Of a DNA stretch of 64,000 nt, positions 35,226 through 44,040 are shown piece after piece (the first letter of the stretch is position 1; each line of letters starts with the position of its first letter). The notes beneath the pieces are model-generated. The model saw only the letters and a list, made by a program, of their open reading frames with translations. It was not told the DNA's origin and made no database searches. A program made the translations under genes and the position numbers. Source of the stretch: Bacteroidales bacterium (GTDB taxonomy: Bacteria > Bacteroidota > Bacteroidia > Bacteroidales > WCHB1-69); NCBI GenBank assembly GCA_017394765.1, contig JAFPXF010000005.1, positions 14,004 through 78,003 of the forward strand, written 5' to 3'.

Positions 35226-36083
35226 TTACACGTTTTTGTGTTTGTACATATCCAGCACATTGTTCATGAGCATGGCGATGGTCATGGGGCCGACACCGCC
35301 GGGCACGGGCGTGGCCGCGCTGAGGCGTTTTTCCAAGGCATCGCGTGTGGCGGGACTGTAAACATCCCCCACAAGGCCCTCTTCCGTGCGGTTGATGGCC
35401 ACATCAATGAGCACAGCACCCTCTTTGAGGTCTTCCGGCTGCAATAACCCCGGATGGCCGGCGGCAGTGATGACAATGTCGCCGAGACGGGTGAGCTCCG
35501 GCAAATTGCGGGTATGGGAGTGGCAAAGGGTGACGGTGGCGTTTTTGCGGATGAGCAACTGCGCGGTGGGCTCGCCCACAAGCTGGCTGCGTCCGACGAC
35601 AACGGCATGACGGCCGGCCACCTCAATGCCGTTGGTGGAAAGCAGCGTGAGGATACCCTTGGGGGTACACGGCATCACATAAGGCTCGCCAAGGTGAAGC
35701 AACCCTACATTCATCAAATGAAGACCGTCGGCATCCTTGCGATAGTCGATGGAATCAAGGATGCGCGCACTGTCGTAGTGATCCGGCAAGGGCAACTGTA
35801 TCAGAATCGCATCAACGTCACTGTCGTGGTTGAGCCGATCCACAAGACTGTATAGGTCTGCTTCAGGCGTGTCAACCGGCAACAAGTACGTCTGGCAATC
35901 CATGCCGAGCGAGCGGCAAGTATTGGCCTTGCTGCGAACGTATGAGAGACTGTCGGGGCGATCTCCCACCAGTATGATGTCCAACCGCGGGACACGCAAG
36001 CCTCGCGCCTTGATGGATCCCACCTCTCGGGTGATTTCTTCTTTGATCTGTTGTGCACAAGCCTTTCCGTCTATGATTTTCAT
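35226..36083 (-). CDS. folD: Bifunctional methylene-THF dehydrogenase / methenyl-THF cyclohydrolase
   Basis: A 285-residue folate one-carbon enzyme interconverting 5,10-methylene- and 10-formyl-tetrahydrofolate. The catalytic Tyr-x3-Lys is in SYVRSK, QLPLPDH is the substrate-binding block, VVVGRSQLVGEP the dinucleotide loop, and TPVPGGVGPMT the C-terminal signature. ATG 36083 gives the standard N terminus (MKIIDGKACA); 13 further in-frame codons upstream are not conserved. Monocistronic. The 152 bases upstream (36084-36235) hold nothing recognised beyond a possible promoter. Confidence 0.96.
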   Translation of the reverse strand: MKIIDGKACAQQIKEEITREVGSIKARGLRVPRLDIILVGDRPDSLSYVRSKANTCRSLGMDCQTYLLPVDTPEADLYSLVDRLNHDSDVDAILIQLPLPDHYDSARILDSIDYRKDADGLHLMNVGLLHLGEPYVMPCTPKGILTLLSTNGIEVAGRHAVVVGRSQLVGEPTAQLLIRKNATVTLCHSHTRNLPELTRLGDIVITAAGHPGLLQPEDLKEGAVLIDVAINRTEEGLVGDVYSPATRDALEKRLSAATPVPGGVGPMTIAMLMNNVLDMYKHKNV

Positions 36084-36235
36084 ATCTGTTAGTTTAGTTT
36101 CACGACCGCAAAAATGGTGCAAACGAGAGCAGAGTCAAGCTTGCTTGAATTATGCCGAGTGCAGCCCTTTTTCGCGAAGCAAAAATAATGAATTATCCGA
36201 CACGATGGTTGCTTTTTTTGGAAAAAGATAGTTCC

Positions 36236-36558
36236 TTATACACTTGATGGTACAAATCAGGGCTTTTGCTTCTTTTTTTTATTTGGGCGTGCCGGCGCGG
36301 CGGCACGGAAATGCATCCGTAATTGCGCACGCAATCAAATGCCGTCGCGCCGTCGGGCTTTCCGCTCTAATGATTTTGGCATAGAACCCACCATTATTCC
36401 GCGAGACACGAAACGTCAAGCGGAACCTCCGTCTCGCAGGGAACGCATTCCCGCCAAAATCATTCCCGCTTCAATCCCTCACGCAAGCTCGTCGAACCCC
36501 AAACCCGCTTCGCGGCGAGCAACGAACACCCTCGTCTCAACCCTCTCCCGCGCCGCGA
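36236..36558. repeat. Large structured intergenic repeat, copy B (right end lost)
   Basis: Homologous to 15182-15583 from the left end TTATACACTTGATGGTAC through GGGCTTTCCGCT, CAAGCGGAACCTCCGTCTCGC and TCAATCCCTCACGCA to GCGCCGCGA at 36558; after that the sequences diverge and the terminal hairpin and inverted end are missing. The central GC-rich stem is kept (GGCGCGGCGGCA versus TGCCGTCGCGCC, one G-T pair). It occupies half of the 602-base gap between folD and the SPOR gene; 36559-36665 shows nothing recognisable. Confidence 0.85.
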
Positions 36559-36665
36559 TTTTCCCGCGCACCGTCCCTTTTCTACCGAGCTCTAGCCCCT
36601 AACCTGGCTGCTCAAATAGAGTTAAGAGTTAAAGCGAATAGCTGATGGCTGTTGGAAACAATCCC

Positions 36666-36687
36666 TGATCACTGTTCACTGATCACT
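36666..36687. repeat. Short TGATCACT-type repeat overlapping the SPOR gene stop
   Basis: TGATCACTGTTCACTGATCACT: three near-identical 8-mers. TGATCACTGTTCAC recurs inverted at 63559-63580. The element overlaps the stop codon of the SPOR gene (36686-36688). Confidence 0.6.
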
Positions 36688-37078
36688 AATTTGAATATGT
36701 AATCTTATCCGGAATAATATAGGCATTCGGATACAGGGAGATGATCTCCTGCAGGGCGAAGTAGGCATCGAGCCGGGAGGCAAAATTGCCCACCCTGATC
36801 CTGAAATAGGGCTCCATATAAGAGATGTAGGCGGGAATATCCGGGTATCGGCTTTGAAAAAGATAACGCTCGCTTTCAGCCGTACTTTTCGAATTGGTGC
36901 CCGTAACCGCCGCGATTTGAATGCGATAGCCGTTCATCTCGCCCAGACGCCTCCATGTGCGCACATAATCATCCTGGATGTTGGCAATGGCAGGCTCCAC
37001 GCTGTAATGCACAGAGTTTTGCGCCATACAGTGTACACAACTGATTATCAGGACCAATGTTACGATAAAGTGTCTCAT
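36686..37078 (-). CDS. SPOR-domain protein, exported
   Basis: A 130-residue protein with a signal peptide (about residues 1-20, ending CMAQ) and a C-terminal SPOR-like domain: GYRIQIAAVTG at the first strand and PYFRIRVGNFASRLDAYFALQEI at the last half. SPOR domains bind peptidoglycan stripped of stem peptides, often at division sites. The frame is open far upstream into mreB antisense, but ATG 37078 gives the signal peptide. The last codons overlap a short dispersed repeat, so the C terminus may have been altered. Divergent from mreB. Confidence 0.85.
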   Translation of the reverse strand: MRHFIVTLVLIISCVHCMAQNSVHYSVEPAIANIQDDYVRTWRRLGEMNGYRIQIAAVTGTNSKSTAESERYLFQSRYPDIPAYISYMEPYFRIRVGNFASRLDAYFALQEIISLYPNAYIIPDKITYSN

Positions 37079-37092
37079 AAAAATATTTTCGG

Positions 37093-37100
37093 CAAAAGTA
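37093..37100 (-). promoter_or_regulatory. Promoter -7 box of the SPOR gene
   Basis: TACTTTTG on the minus strand, 14 bases before the ATG. TTTG at 37116-37119 is 15 bases upstream, shorter than the usual spacing. Confidence 0.55.
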
Positions 37101-37154
37101 CAAAAAAAGTGTAACCAAACGAAAAATAATATCGTATAAGAAATGATTATTTTG

Positions 37155-37162
37155 TACTTTTG
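37155..37162 (+). promoter_or_regulatory. Promoter -7 box of mreB
   Basis: TACTTTTG followed by CAAAC, 19 bases before the mreB ATG at 37182. It excludes the upstream in-frame ATG at 37143 as a start. Confidence 0.65.
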
Positions 37163-37181
37163 CAAACTTAATTTTATAGAT

Positions 37182-38204
37182 ATGGGATTATTTTCGTTTT
37201 TCACAAAGGAGATAGCCATAGACTTGGGCACGGCGAACACCGTGATTTTGCACAACAACCAAGTTGTTGTAGATGAGCCGTCTATCATCGCCATAGACAC
37301 AAAGACCAAGTCTGTGAAGGCCGTAGGCAAAAAGGCATTGATGATGGAAGGGCGTACGCCGCCGGGCATCATCACCACACGTCCCCTGCGTGATGGCGTC
37401 ATTGCCGACTTCCAAGGCACAGAGATGATGTTGCGCGAGTTCATCAAGATGACGGGTTCCAAGGGATATTTCTTCCCTCCCGCCCTCAAGATGGTGATTT
37501 GTATCCCCTCCGGCATCACGGAGGTGGAGGAGCGTGCCGTGCGCGACTCTGCCGAGCAGGCCGGGGCCAAGGAGGTCCGCATGATCCATGAGCCTATGGC
37601 CGCTGCCATCGGCATCGGCATCGACGTGCTGGATGCCAACGGCAACATGGTCATCGACATCGGTGGCGGCACAAGCGAGATTGCCGTCATAGCCCTCGGC
37701 GGCATCACCACCAGCACCTCCGTCAAGGTGGCTGGCGACCGTTTCAACAATGACATTATCAATTATATGCGCAAAACCCACAATATTGCCATCGGCGTGG
37801 CTACAGCCGAGCAAATCAAAATCAACGTGGGCTCCGCACTTGAAGATATCGAAAATCCTCCTGCCGACTATGAAGTGTATGGCCGCGACCTCGTCCACGG
37901 AATCCCTGTGGCCGTCAAGGTCAGCCACCGCGAGATCGCACAAGCCCTCGACGGCTCCATCGCCCTCATCGAGACGGCCGTCAACAACGCCCTGGAGAAA
38001 ACCCCGCCCGAACTGTCTGCCGATATTTACAAAACCGGCATCTACCTGGCCGGCGGCGGCTCCCTCCTGCGCGGACTTGACAAGCGTATTTCCCGCAAAA
38101 CGACACTGAAGGTCCATGTGGCCGAAGACCCCCTCAAGGCCGTCGCCCGCGGCACGGCTATCGCCCTCAAGAACTTCGACAAGTTCCCGTTCTTGATGAA
38201 ATAG
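37182..38204 (+). CDS. mreB: Rod shape-determining protein MreB
   Basis: A 340-residue bacterial actin that organises lateral cell-wall synthesis. It starts with the amphipathic, membrane-binding MGLFSFFTKE; IAIDLGTANT is the phosphate-1 loop, MVIDIGGGTSEIAVI phosphate-2, and TGIYLAGGGSLLRGLD the adenosine motif. Full length. mreC, mreD, a class B PBP and rodA do not follow; instead the gene converges with dxs after 5 bases, so the usual mre operon is split in this genome. Confidence 0.97.
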   Translation: MGLFSFFTKEIAIDLGTANTVILHNNQVVVDEPSIIAIDTKTKSVKAVGKKALMMEGRTPPGIITTRPLRDGVIADFQGTEMMLREFIKMTGSKGYFFPPALKMVICIPSGITEVEERAVRDSAEQAGAKEVRMIHEPMAAAIGIGIDVLDANGNMVIDIGGGTSEIAVIALGGITTSTSVKVAGDRFNNDIINYMRKTHNIAIGVATAEQIKINVGSALEDIENPPADYEVYGRDLVHGIPVAVKVSHREIAQALDGSIALIETAVNNALEKTPPELSADIYKTGIYLAGGGSLLRGLDKRISRKTTLKVHVAEDPLKAVARGTAIALKNFDKFPFLMK

Positions 38205-38209
38205 TTCGT

Positions 38210-40099
38210 TTAACTGATTTCCCGGACTCTTCTCACCATATCGTCCACCCCGAAACCCACTTCATGATAAATGCTGGGAATGTCCCCATGCGCTATGAAA
38301 CGATCGGGAATGGCAATGTGGGAAAGCGTGTTCTTCAATTTGTTGTTTTCCAAAAACTCAGCGACCGCGGAAAAAAGCCCGCCCTTTTCAGTGCCATCCT
38401 CCACAGTAAGCCATGCAGGATATTGTGCGGCCAAGTCGCGTAACAACTCCTCGTCAAGCGGCTTGAGAAAACGAAGGTCCACATGTGCCGGGCGGATATT
38501 GTCATGCTGCAGGATATCGAGCGCGGCAGAGACGTTGTTGCCTAACGGACCGAGCGACAATACCAGCAGCCGCTCGCCTTCGCGGAGCAGCCGCCCTTTC
38601 CCGATGGCAATGTCCTGCGGCTCGTTGTGCCAATCCACCAAAACGCCGCGACCACGGGGGTATCGGATCACAAAGGGCAACCCTCCTTGCTTGGCATTAT
38701 GGTAAGCTGTCACCATCATGTTGCGCAATTCATGCTCGTTGAGCGGGGAGGCAATGATAAGATCGGGGACGGCACGCAAAAATGCCAGATCGTAAGCCCC
38801 CTGATGGGTGGCACCATCCTCCCCCACCAATCCCGCACGGTCGATGCAGAAAATGACAGGCAGCTGCTGCAATGCCACATCGTGAATCACCTGGTCATAG
38901 CCACGCTGCAGAAATGAAGAGTAAATGTTGCAGAACGGGATATAACCTTCGGCAGCCAAGCCGGCGGAAAAAGTGACGGCATGCTGCTCGGCAATGCCCA
39001 CGTCAAAAACGCGCTCGGGGAACACTTCGTCCATGATGGTCAGAGAGCAACCCGTGGCCATGGCGGGCGTGATACCCACCACTTTATCATCTTGACGGGC
39101 GATTTCAAGTATGGTATGCCCGAAAACATCCTGATATTTTGGAGGCATGCCTTCGGTATGGGGTTCTATGATCTGCCCGGTATCTGGATTGAATTTGCCT
39201 GGCGCATGATAGGTGGTTTGATGCTGTTCGGCCATGTCCAAACCTTTGCCCTTGACAGTAAGCACATGGAAAAGCTTCAGCCCCGGTAACTTTTTGAGAC
39301 CACGCAGGGTCTTGACCAGCGAAACGACATCATGCCCGTCCGCCGGACCGAAATAGCGGTAACCAAGACTTTGGAACAAGTTGCTGCCACCCAGCAGATA
39401 GCCTTTCAACCCATTGCCCATCTTGCTGAAAAAATTGGTAATCTTGTTGGACTGCTGGGTCTTGAAGGTAAACAGATTCCAAAGGCGGTTTTTAAAACGG
39501 TTATAGACCGGCGAGGTGGTGATAGAGAGCAGGTATTTGCTCATGGCACCCGTGCTTTGGTCAATGGAAATTTTGTTGTCGTTGAGGATAACGAGCATGT
39601 TGACATCGCGGTAGGAGGCCTGGTTCATAGCCTCGAAAGCCATGCCGCCGCCGATGGCGCCATCGCCGATGACCGCGATATGGTTGCGTTTTTTGTCACC
39701 CTCCATTTTGGAGGCCATTGCCATGCCCAACACGGCGGAAATGGAGGTGGAGGAGTGTCCGGTACCAAAAGCATCGTATTCGCTCTCCTCGCGGCGCGGA
39801 AAGCCGCTGATTCCTTCGTAACAACGATTTGTGGCAAACGCCTCCTTGCGCCCCGTCAAAATCTTATGCCCGTAGGCCTGATGCCCCACGTCCCATACCA
39901 GACGATCATCGGGTGTGTTGAACACATAGTGAATGGCCACCGTGAGTTCCACCACGCCCAGGCTGGAACCAAGGTGCCCCGGATGACGGGCCGTCTGCTC
40001 TATGATGAACTGGCGCAACTCATCGCACAATTGCGGCAACTTCTCAACCGGCAATTTTCGCAAATCCTCGGGTGTATGTATGGAATCAAGATATCGCAT
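38210..40099 (-). CDS. dxs: 1-deoxy-D-xylulose-5-phosphate synthase
   Basis: A 629-residue thiamine-diphosphate enzyme condensing pyruvate and glyceraldehyde-3-phosphate, first step of the MEP isoprenoid pathway. HPGHLGSSLGVVELTVAIH and VWDVGHQAYGHKILTGR at the N terminus, IGDGAIGGGMAFEAMN (ThDP-binding), DIGIAEQHAVT-like FDVGIAEQHAVTFSAGL and the RYPRGRG loop are all present. Standard length. It is the last gene of the greA-HIT-transketolase-LptF-GT4-dxs run, 2 bases after the GT4 stop. Confidence 0.97.
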   Translation of the reverse strand: MRYLDSIHTPEDLRKLPVEKLPQLCDELRQFIIEQTARHPGHLGSSLGVVELTVAIHYVFNTPDDRLVWDVGHQAYGHKILTGRKEAFATNRCYEGISGFPRREESEYDAFGTGHSSTSISAVLGMAMASKMEGDKKRNHIAVIGDGAIGGGMAFEAMNQASYRDVNMLVILNDNKISIDQSTGAMSKYLLSITTSPVYNRFKNRLWNLFTFKTQQSNKITNFFSKMGNGLKGYLLGGSNLFQSLGYRYFGPADGHDVVSLVKTLRGLKKLPGLKLFHVLTVKGKGLDMAEQHQTTYHAPGKFNPDTGQIIEPHTEGMPPKYQDVFGHTILEIARQDDKVVGITPAMATGCSLTIMDEVFPERVFDVGIAEQHAVTFSAGLAAEGYIPFCNIYSSFLQRGYDQVIHDVALQQLPVIFCIDRAGLVGEDGATHQGAYDLAFLRAVPDLIIASPLNEHELRNMMVTAYHNAKQGGLPFVIRYPRGRGVLVDWHNEPQDIAIGKGRLLREGERLLVLSLGPLGNNVSAALDILQHDNIRPAHVDLRFLKPLDEELLRDLAAQYPAWLTVEDGTEKGGLFSAVAEFLENNKLKNTLSHIAIPDRFIAHGDIPSIYHEVGFGVDDMVRRVREIS

Positions 40100-40101
40100 G
40101 A

Positions 40102-41310
40102 CTAAGAATTGAGAGTTTGCTGATAAAAATCAAGCATTTTCCCGGTAATAATGCTGTTGTTATGTTTGACAGAGATTATATCACGGGCATTTTCGCCGAT
40201 GATGGTGCAAATATCAGGGGTGGCAATACATTTGTCGATGACCGCGAGAAATTCCTCCGGCGTATCGGCTATGAAGAGGTGTTTTCCGTTTTCGACAGAC
40301 AGTCCTTCAGCCCCCACACTGGTGGTGACCACCACACGGCCCAAAGCCATGGCCTCCACAATTTTGATGCGAATGCCGCTGCCGGAGAGCAGCGGCACGA
40401 CCATAATGTCGTGGTCAAGCATGAATTCGTTGGCTGACGGCACAGCCCCGGCAATGGTGACATTGGGGTCGTGGCGCTGGAGAATGCTCGCCGGAATGCT
40501 TCGGCCCGCAAGCGTGAAGGTCAGCTCTGGATGCTGTTCATGGATGCCAGGCCAAACCTCGTCCAAGAACCACTCCATGCCCTCCACATTGGGCGACCAG
40601 TTCATGCTGCCAATGTGAAAGAGCGAGGGCTTCTCCGAGGGAATATAATCATCTTCCACCTCGTAGTTCCTCATGTCAATGCCAAAAGGCACCACGGTGC
40701 CCCGGACATTGGGCGTTGTTTTGAAAAAATAGTTGAAATCAGGATCGGAAATGGCCATATAGCCGTCCACGGATTCCAAAATATGCTCCTCCACGCGGCG
40801 AAGCTGGTTGCAATTCGTCTTATATATCCACTTACGGAACGGATTACGCTCGTTGGAAGCCAATCGTTCCCAGATCAGATGCTCTATATTGTGCATTCGC
40901 AAAACGATTTTGGCATTTGAATGCTTGCGGACCACGGGAATATAAGGCGTCATGTAGATGGATTCCACATGAACGATGTCGAACGATTCCGAAGTGAGGA
41001 TGCGAATCAGTTTATCCGCCATCTCCTTGCTGTAGAACCTGCTGATCTGATAAGCCTGACGACGCAGCAAGCTACCTATTGCGGTGCCGATTTTCGGAGT
41101 GGTGTCAATGAACACCGACTCAAAATGCGTTTTTTGCAAGTATTCTTCAGGAAAAACGTCCAGCTTGACAGGATGTTTGGGTGTCGTCACAGCCAACACT
41201 CGCACCTCCTGGCCGCTGTTGAGCAGTCCCTGGGTGATGTTGTGCATGGCAATGCATCCGCCGTCAACTTGCGGCAAGGGAGGTTTATGACAAAGTTGTA
41301 GTATCTTCAT
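40102..41310 (-). CDS. GT4 glycosyltransferase
   Basis: A 402-residue GT-B enzyme. MKILQLCHKPPLPQVDGG is the N-terminal acceptor strand and glycine loop; FHIGSMNWSPNVEG and VVPLLSGSGIRIKIVEAMALG (with E-x7-E-like spacing) form the nucleotide-sugar site. It resembles PelF/WsaF-like cell-surface glycan transferases. Donor and acceptor unknown. ATG 41310 overlaps the end of the LptF/G-like gene by 26 bases, and the tail runs to 2 bases before dxs, so all three are cotranscribed. Confidence 0.9.
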   Translation of the reverse strand: MKILQLCHKPPLPQVDGGCIAMHNITQGLLNSGQEVRVLAVTTPKHPVKLDVFPEEYLQKTHFESVFIDTTPKIGTAIGSLLRRQAYQISRFYSKEMADKLIRILTSESFDIVHVESIYMTPYIPVVRKHSNAKIVLRMHNIEHLIWERLASNERNPFRKWIYKTNCNQLRRVEEHILESVDGYMAISDPDFNYFFKTTPNVRGTVVPFGIDMRNYEVEDDYIPSEKPSLFHIGSMNWSPNVEGMEWFLDEVWPGIHEQHPELTFTLAGRSIPASILQRHDPNVTIAGAVPSANEFMLDHDIMVVPLLSGSGIRIKIVEAMALGRVVVTTSVGAEGLSVENGKHLFIADTPEEFLAVIDKCIATPDICTIIGENARDIISVKHNNSIITGKMLDFYQQTLNS

Positions 41311-42766
41311 GTCTTTTTTTTCTACCAAATAACTTGAACTTTTTAATGTTTTCCACAATCTTGGCATACGTATCCGGCGACAGTACTGCCGAGTCTGTGG
41401 TGGCATGGCGGGTGAGGAAAATACATATAGGCAATAGAATGAATGAGGAGAGGCCCATCCCGAACCAGACGGGCCATACACTGCTTTTGGCAATTTTCTC
41501 GCCCGTGATGGAGAGTGCGAAATAGAGCGTGAAAAAGACCACGGTCACAACCAAGGGGATGCCGATGCCTCCCTTCCGGATGATGGACCCCAACGGGGCT
41601 CCGATAAAGAAAAACAGCACACAAGCCAGCGACAGGGTGAATTTCCGGAAAAACTCAATCTGGAAACTCCACAGATAACGGTTCCGGAATTCCATGTCCT
41701 GATAAGAAAAACGAACAGAATAGATGAATGAACGAGACGCGTTGTTCGCATAAGAAAAGATTCTAAATGCCTGGTCTTCCGATATTTCTGAAAAATCCCA
41801 CTTTTGGGCGCGTGTCATTGTGTCAAAACGGGTGGAGTCGTTTTTGATGAAGATGTTGAAATAGTACAAATTACCGAAAAAAACGTCGGAAGCACCATGC
41901 GCCAAGTGGGTCAACTCTTTCTTCAGCGTGTCGATTCTTTCATTCAGTTCTTTTATCGACAAAGCGGTGGAGTGTCCCTCATAAAAATTCTCGTCGGTTT
42001 CGCCCAACGAGAAAGAGGACATGTCAAAACGCTTGTATTGCTTGTCGAACGTGGCTCGGGTCAGCGGATAACGCCCGCCGTTGCCACCGCGTGCAAACTG
42101 GTTTTCGTCCCAAAAAGAACCGTCATAGAGGGTGAACACCAGGTAGTGTTTGTCGGGCGTGACGCGCATGGTGCCACGTTTCGCGTATGTGACGGAGGTG
42201 TTGCCCATCCGGCGGGAATGGTCGTAGATCATCACATCTTTCACCGTCTCCCCGTCGGGCATCTTTTTGCCCACGCGAATGGCATAGTTGTCAAAACCAG
42301 TATAGAAAACACCCTCCTCGATGTTGAGGGCCGGCTTCTGTTCTTGGATGTCAAACAGCAACATCCGAAGTTTAACCGTGGCTTTGGGGATAACCTCGTT
42401 GGAAAACTCAAAGGCGACGGCGGCAATGACCAAGGAGAGGATGGCTAACGGGGCCATCATCTTCTGCACAGACACACCGGCGGATTTGAGCGCCACAATC
42501 TCATAACGTTCGCCCATGTTGCCAAAGGTCATCAAAGATGCCAACAACACAGCCAGCGGAAAAGCCATGGAGGTCAGTGTGATGGAAGCATAGAAAAGCA
42601 GTTTCAACAGAACTGTCAGCTCCAGGCCCTTACCCACGAGCTCGTCCACCCATTTCCACAAAAATTGCATCAACAGAACAAAAAGGGCCACGAAGAATGT
42701 AAGTACAAATGGCCCTAAAAAGTTTTTACAGAGATATCTGTTGATGATTTTCACGACGAAATGCAA
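41285..42766 (-). CDS. LptF/LptG-family LPS export permease
   Basis: A 493-residue inner-membrane protein of the YjgP/YjgQ family, which pulls lipopolysaccharide out of the inner membrane with the ATPase LptB. Three membrane segments lie in the first 115 residues (LGPFVLTFFVALFVLLMQF, then about 60-80 and 95-115), a large periplasmic beta-jellyroll region is central, and three more segments lie near the C terminus (FSLACVLFFFIGAPLGSIIRKGG, the GS-x-IRKGG signature). Whether it is LptF or LptG cannot be told. It begins directly after the transketolase stop. Confidence 0.88.
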   Translation of the reverse strand: MHFVVKIINRYLCKNFLGPFVLTFFVALFVLLMQFLWKWVDELVGKGLELTVLLKLLFYASITLTSMAFPLAVLLASLMTFGNMGERYEIVALKSAGVSVQKMMAPLAILSLVIAAVAFEFSNEVIPKATVKLRMLLFDIQEQKPALNIEEGVFYTGFDNYAIRVGKKMPDGETVKDVMIYDHSRRMGNTSVTYAKRGTMRVTPDKHYLVFTLYDGSFWDENQFARGGNGGRYPLTRATFDKQYKRFDMSSFSLGETDENFYEGHSTALSIKELNERIDTLKKELTHLAHGASDVFFGNLYYFNIFIKNDSTRFDTMTRAQKWDFSEISEDQAFRIFSYANNASRSFIYSVRFSYQDMEFRNRYLWSFQIEFFRKFTLSLACVLFFFIGAPLGSIIRKGGIGIPLVVTVVFFTLYFALSITGEKIAKSSVWPVWFGMGLSSFILLPICIFLTRHATTDSAVLSPDTYAKIVENIKKFKLFGRKKRHEDTTTLS

Positions 42767-43609
42767 TTAGTAATCGCCGAGTGTGACTGGAAGTTGGGCT
42801 AATGCCGCTTCCGCCTGCTCATCGTTGGGCGGCGTGCCGTGCCATTTGTGGGTTCCCATCATGAAATCCACGCCCTTGCCCATCTCGGTCTTCATGACAA
42901 TGGCGATCGGCTTTCCTTTGCAGGAAATGGTCTTCGCCAACGTGAGTGTCTGCACGCACTTTTTCATGTCGTTGCCGTCCATTTCGAGCACCATCCATCC
43001 AAAAGCCTCAAGCTTGGCGCGCAGCTTGCCGAGGGACATGACGACATCCGTGGGGCCGTCAATCTGCTTGCCATTGTGGTCGATGGTCACAATCAGGTTG
43101 TCCACCTTCTTGGCGCCACCGAACATGAAGGCTTCCCAGATCTGTCCTTCCTGCAGCTCGCCGTCACCTGTGAGGGCGAAAACGAGATGCGGGTCTTTGT
43201 TGGCTTTCTTGGCCAAGGCGGCACCGAGGGCAACGGAAACGCCCTGTCCGAGCGAACCGGAGGCCACACGAATGCCAGGAAGCCCCTCTACGGGCGTGGG
43301 ATGGCCTTGCAGGCGCGTGTGCAGCTTGCGGAAGGTTCCCAGTTCCTCGACGGGAAAATATCCCCTGCGGGCCATGACACTGTAGAGCACCGGGGAGATG
43401 TGTCCATTGGAAAGGAAGAACATGTCTTCGCCAACTCCTTCTTTCGTGAAATGGGCCGGGTCTATCTCCATGATTTGGAAATAGAGGGCCGTCATGAAGT
43501 CGGCACAACCCAACGAACCACCGGGATGGCCCGACTTGGCACCATGCACCATCCGAATGATGTCGCGGCGCACCTGTGCGGCAATGTTTTCTAATTCTTT
43601 AGTATTCAT
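42767..43609 (-). CDS. Transketolase N-terminal subunit
   Basis: A 280-residue protein equal to the thiamine-diphosphate-binding half of transketolase: GAKSGHPGGSLGCADF, ASGSLGQGVSVALGAALA, ALTGDGELQEGQIWEA and DHNGKQIDGP are conserved. In organisms with split transketolase, a second gene of about 310 residues supplies the Pyr-binding half and normally follows immediately; here the next gene is LptF/G-like and no C-terminal half is seen in the window. The half-enzyme needs that partner for pentose phosphate activity. Starts 18 bases after the HIT gene. Confidence 0.93.
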   Translation of the reverse strand: MNTKELENIAAQVRRDIIRMVHGAKSGHPGGSLGCADFMTALYFQIMEIDPAHFTKEGVGEDMFFLSNGHISPVLYSVMARRGYFPVEELGTFRKLHTRLQGHPTPVEGLPGIRVASGSLGQGVSVALGAALAKKANKDPHLVFALTGDGELQEGQIWEAFMFGGAKKVDNLIVTIDHNGKQIDGPTDVVMSLGKLRAKLEAFGWMVLEMDGNDMKKCVQTLTLAKTISCKGKPIAIVMKTEMGKGVDFMMGTHKWHGTPPNDEQAEAALAQLPVTLGDY

Positions 43610-43627
43610 AACAATGGGATTTTTAAT

Positions 43628-44029
43628 TTACCATTCGATAGCAGCCGATATGGCTGCGGCAGTCGCTTTGAACTCCTCTTCGGTAAGCTTCACACGCTCG
43701 GCCTTGAAGTTGAGGTCACCGACCCCGTTGATGGGGACAAGGTGAATATGGTTGTGCGGCACATCGATACCGATGACCGCCACGCCCACGCGATTGCACG
43801 GAAATGCTTTCTTGATGCCAGAGGCGACCTTCTTGGCGAAGACCATCATCCTGCCCAACAACTCGTCAGGCAGGTCAAAAATATAGTCGTTTTGCAACTT
43901 TGTCACCACAAGCGTATGCCCCTGGGCGATAGGTGAGATGTCCAAGAAAGCAAAAAAGTCCTCGTTTTCGGCAATTTTGTAGCAAGGAATCTCGCCTTTG
44001 ATGATTTTTGTAAAAATAGTGTCTTCCAT
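43628..44029 (-). CDS. HIT-family nucleotide hydrolase/transferase
   Basis: A 133-residue histidine-triad protein. IFTKIIKGEIPCYKIAEN at the N terminus and HNHIHLVPI near residues 96-104 (His-x-His-x-His) identify the Hint/HinT branch, which hydrolyses adenosine 5'-phosphoramidates and aminoacyl-adenylates. Standard length. It sits between greA (11-base gap) and the transketolase half. Confidence 0.95.
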   Translation of the reverse strand: MEDTIFTKIIKGEIPCYKIAENEDFFAFLDISPIAQGHTLVVTKLQNDYIFDLPDELLGRMMVFAKKVASGIKKAFPCNRVGVAVIGIDVPHNHIHLVPINGVGDLNFKAERVKLTEEEFKATAAAISAAIEW

Positions 44030-44040
44030 GATTGTTTGAA

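Noticed and set aside
36686..37762. 358-codon frame reaching into mreB on the other strand
   Set aside because: The first two thirds are antisense to mreB; the real SPOR gene begins at the signal-peptide ATG at 37078.
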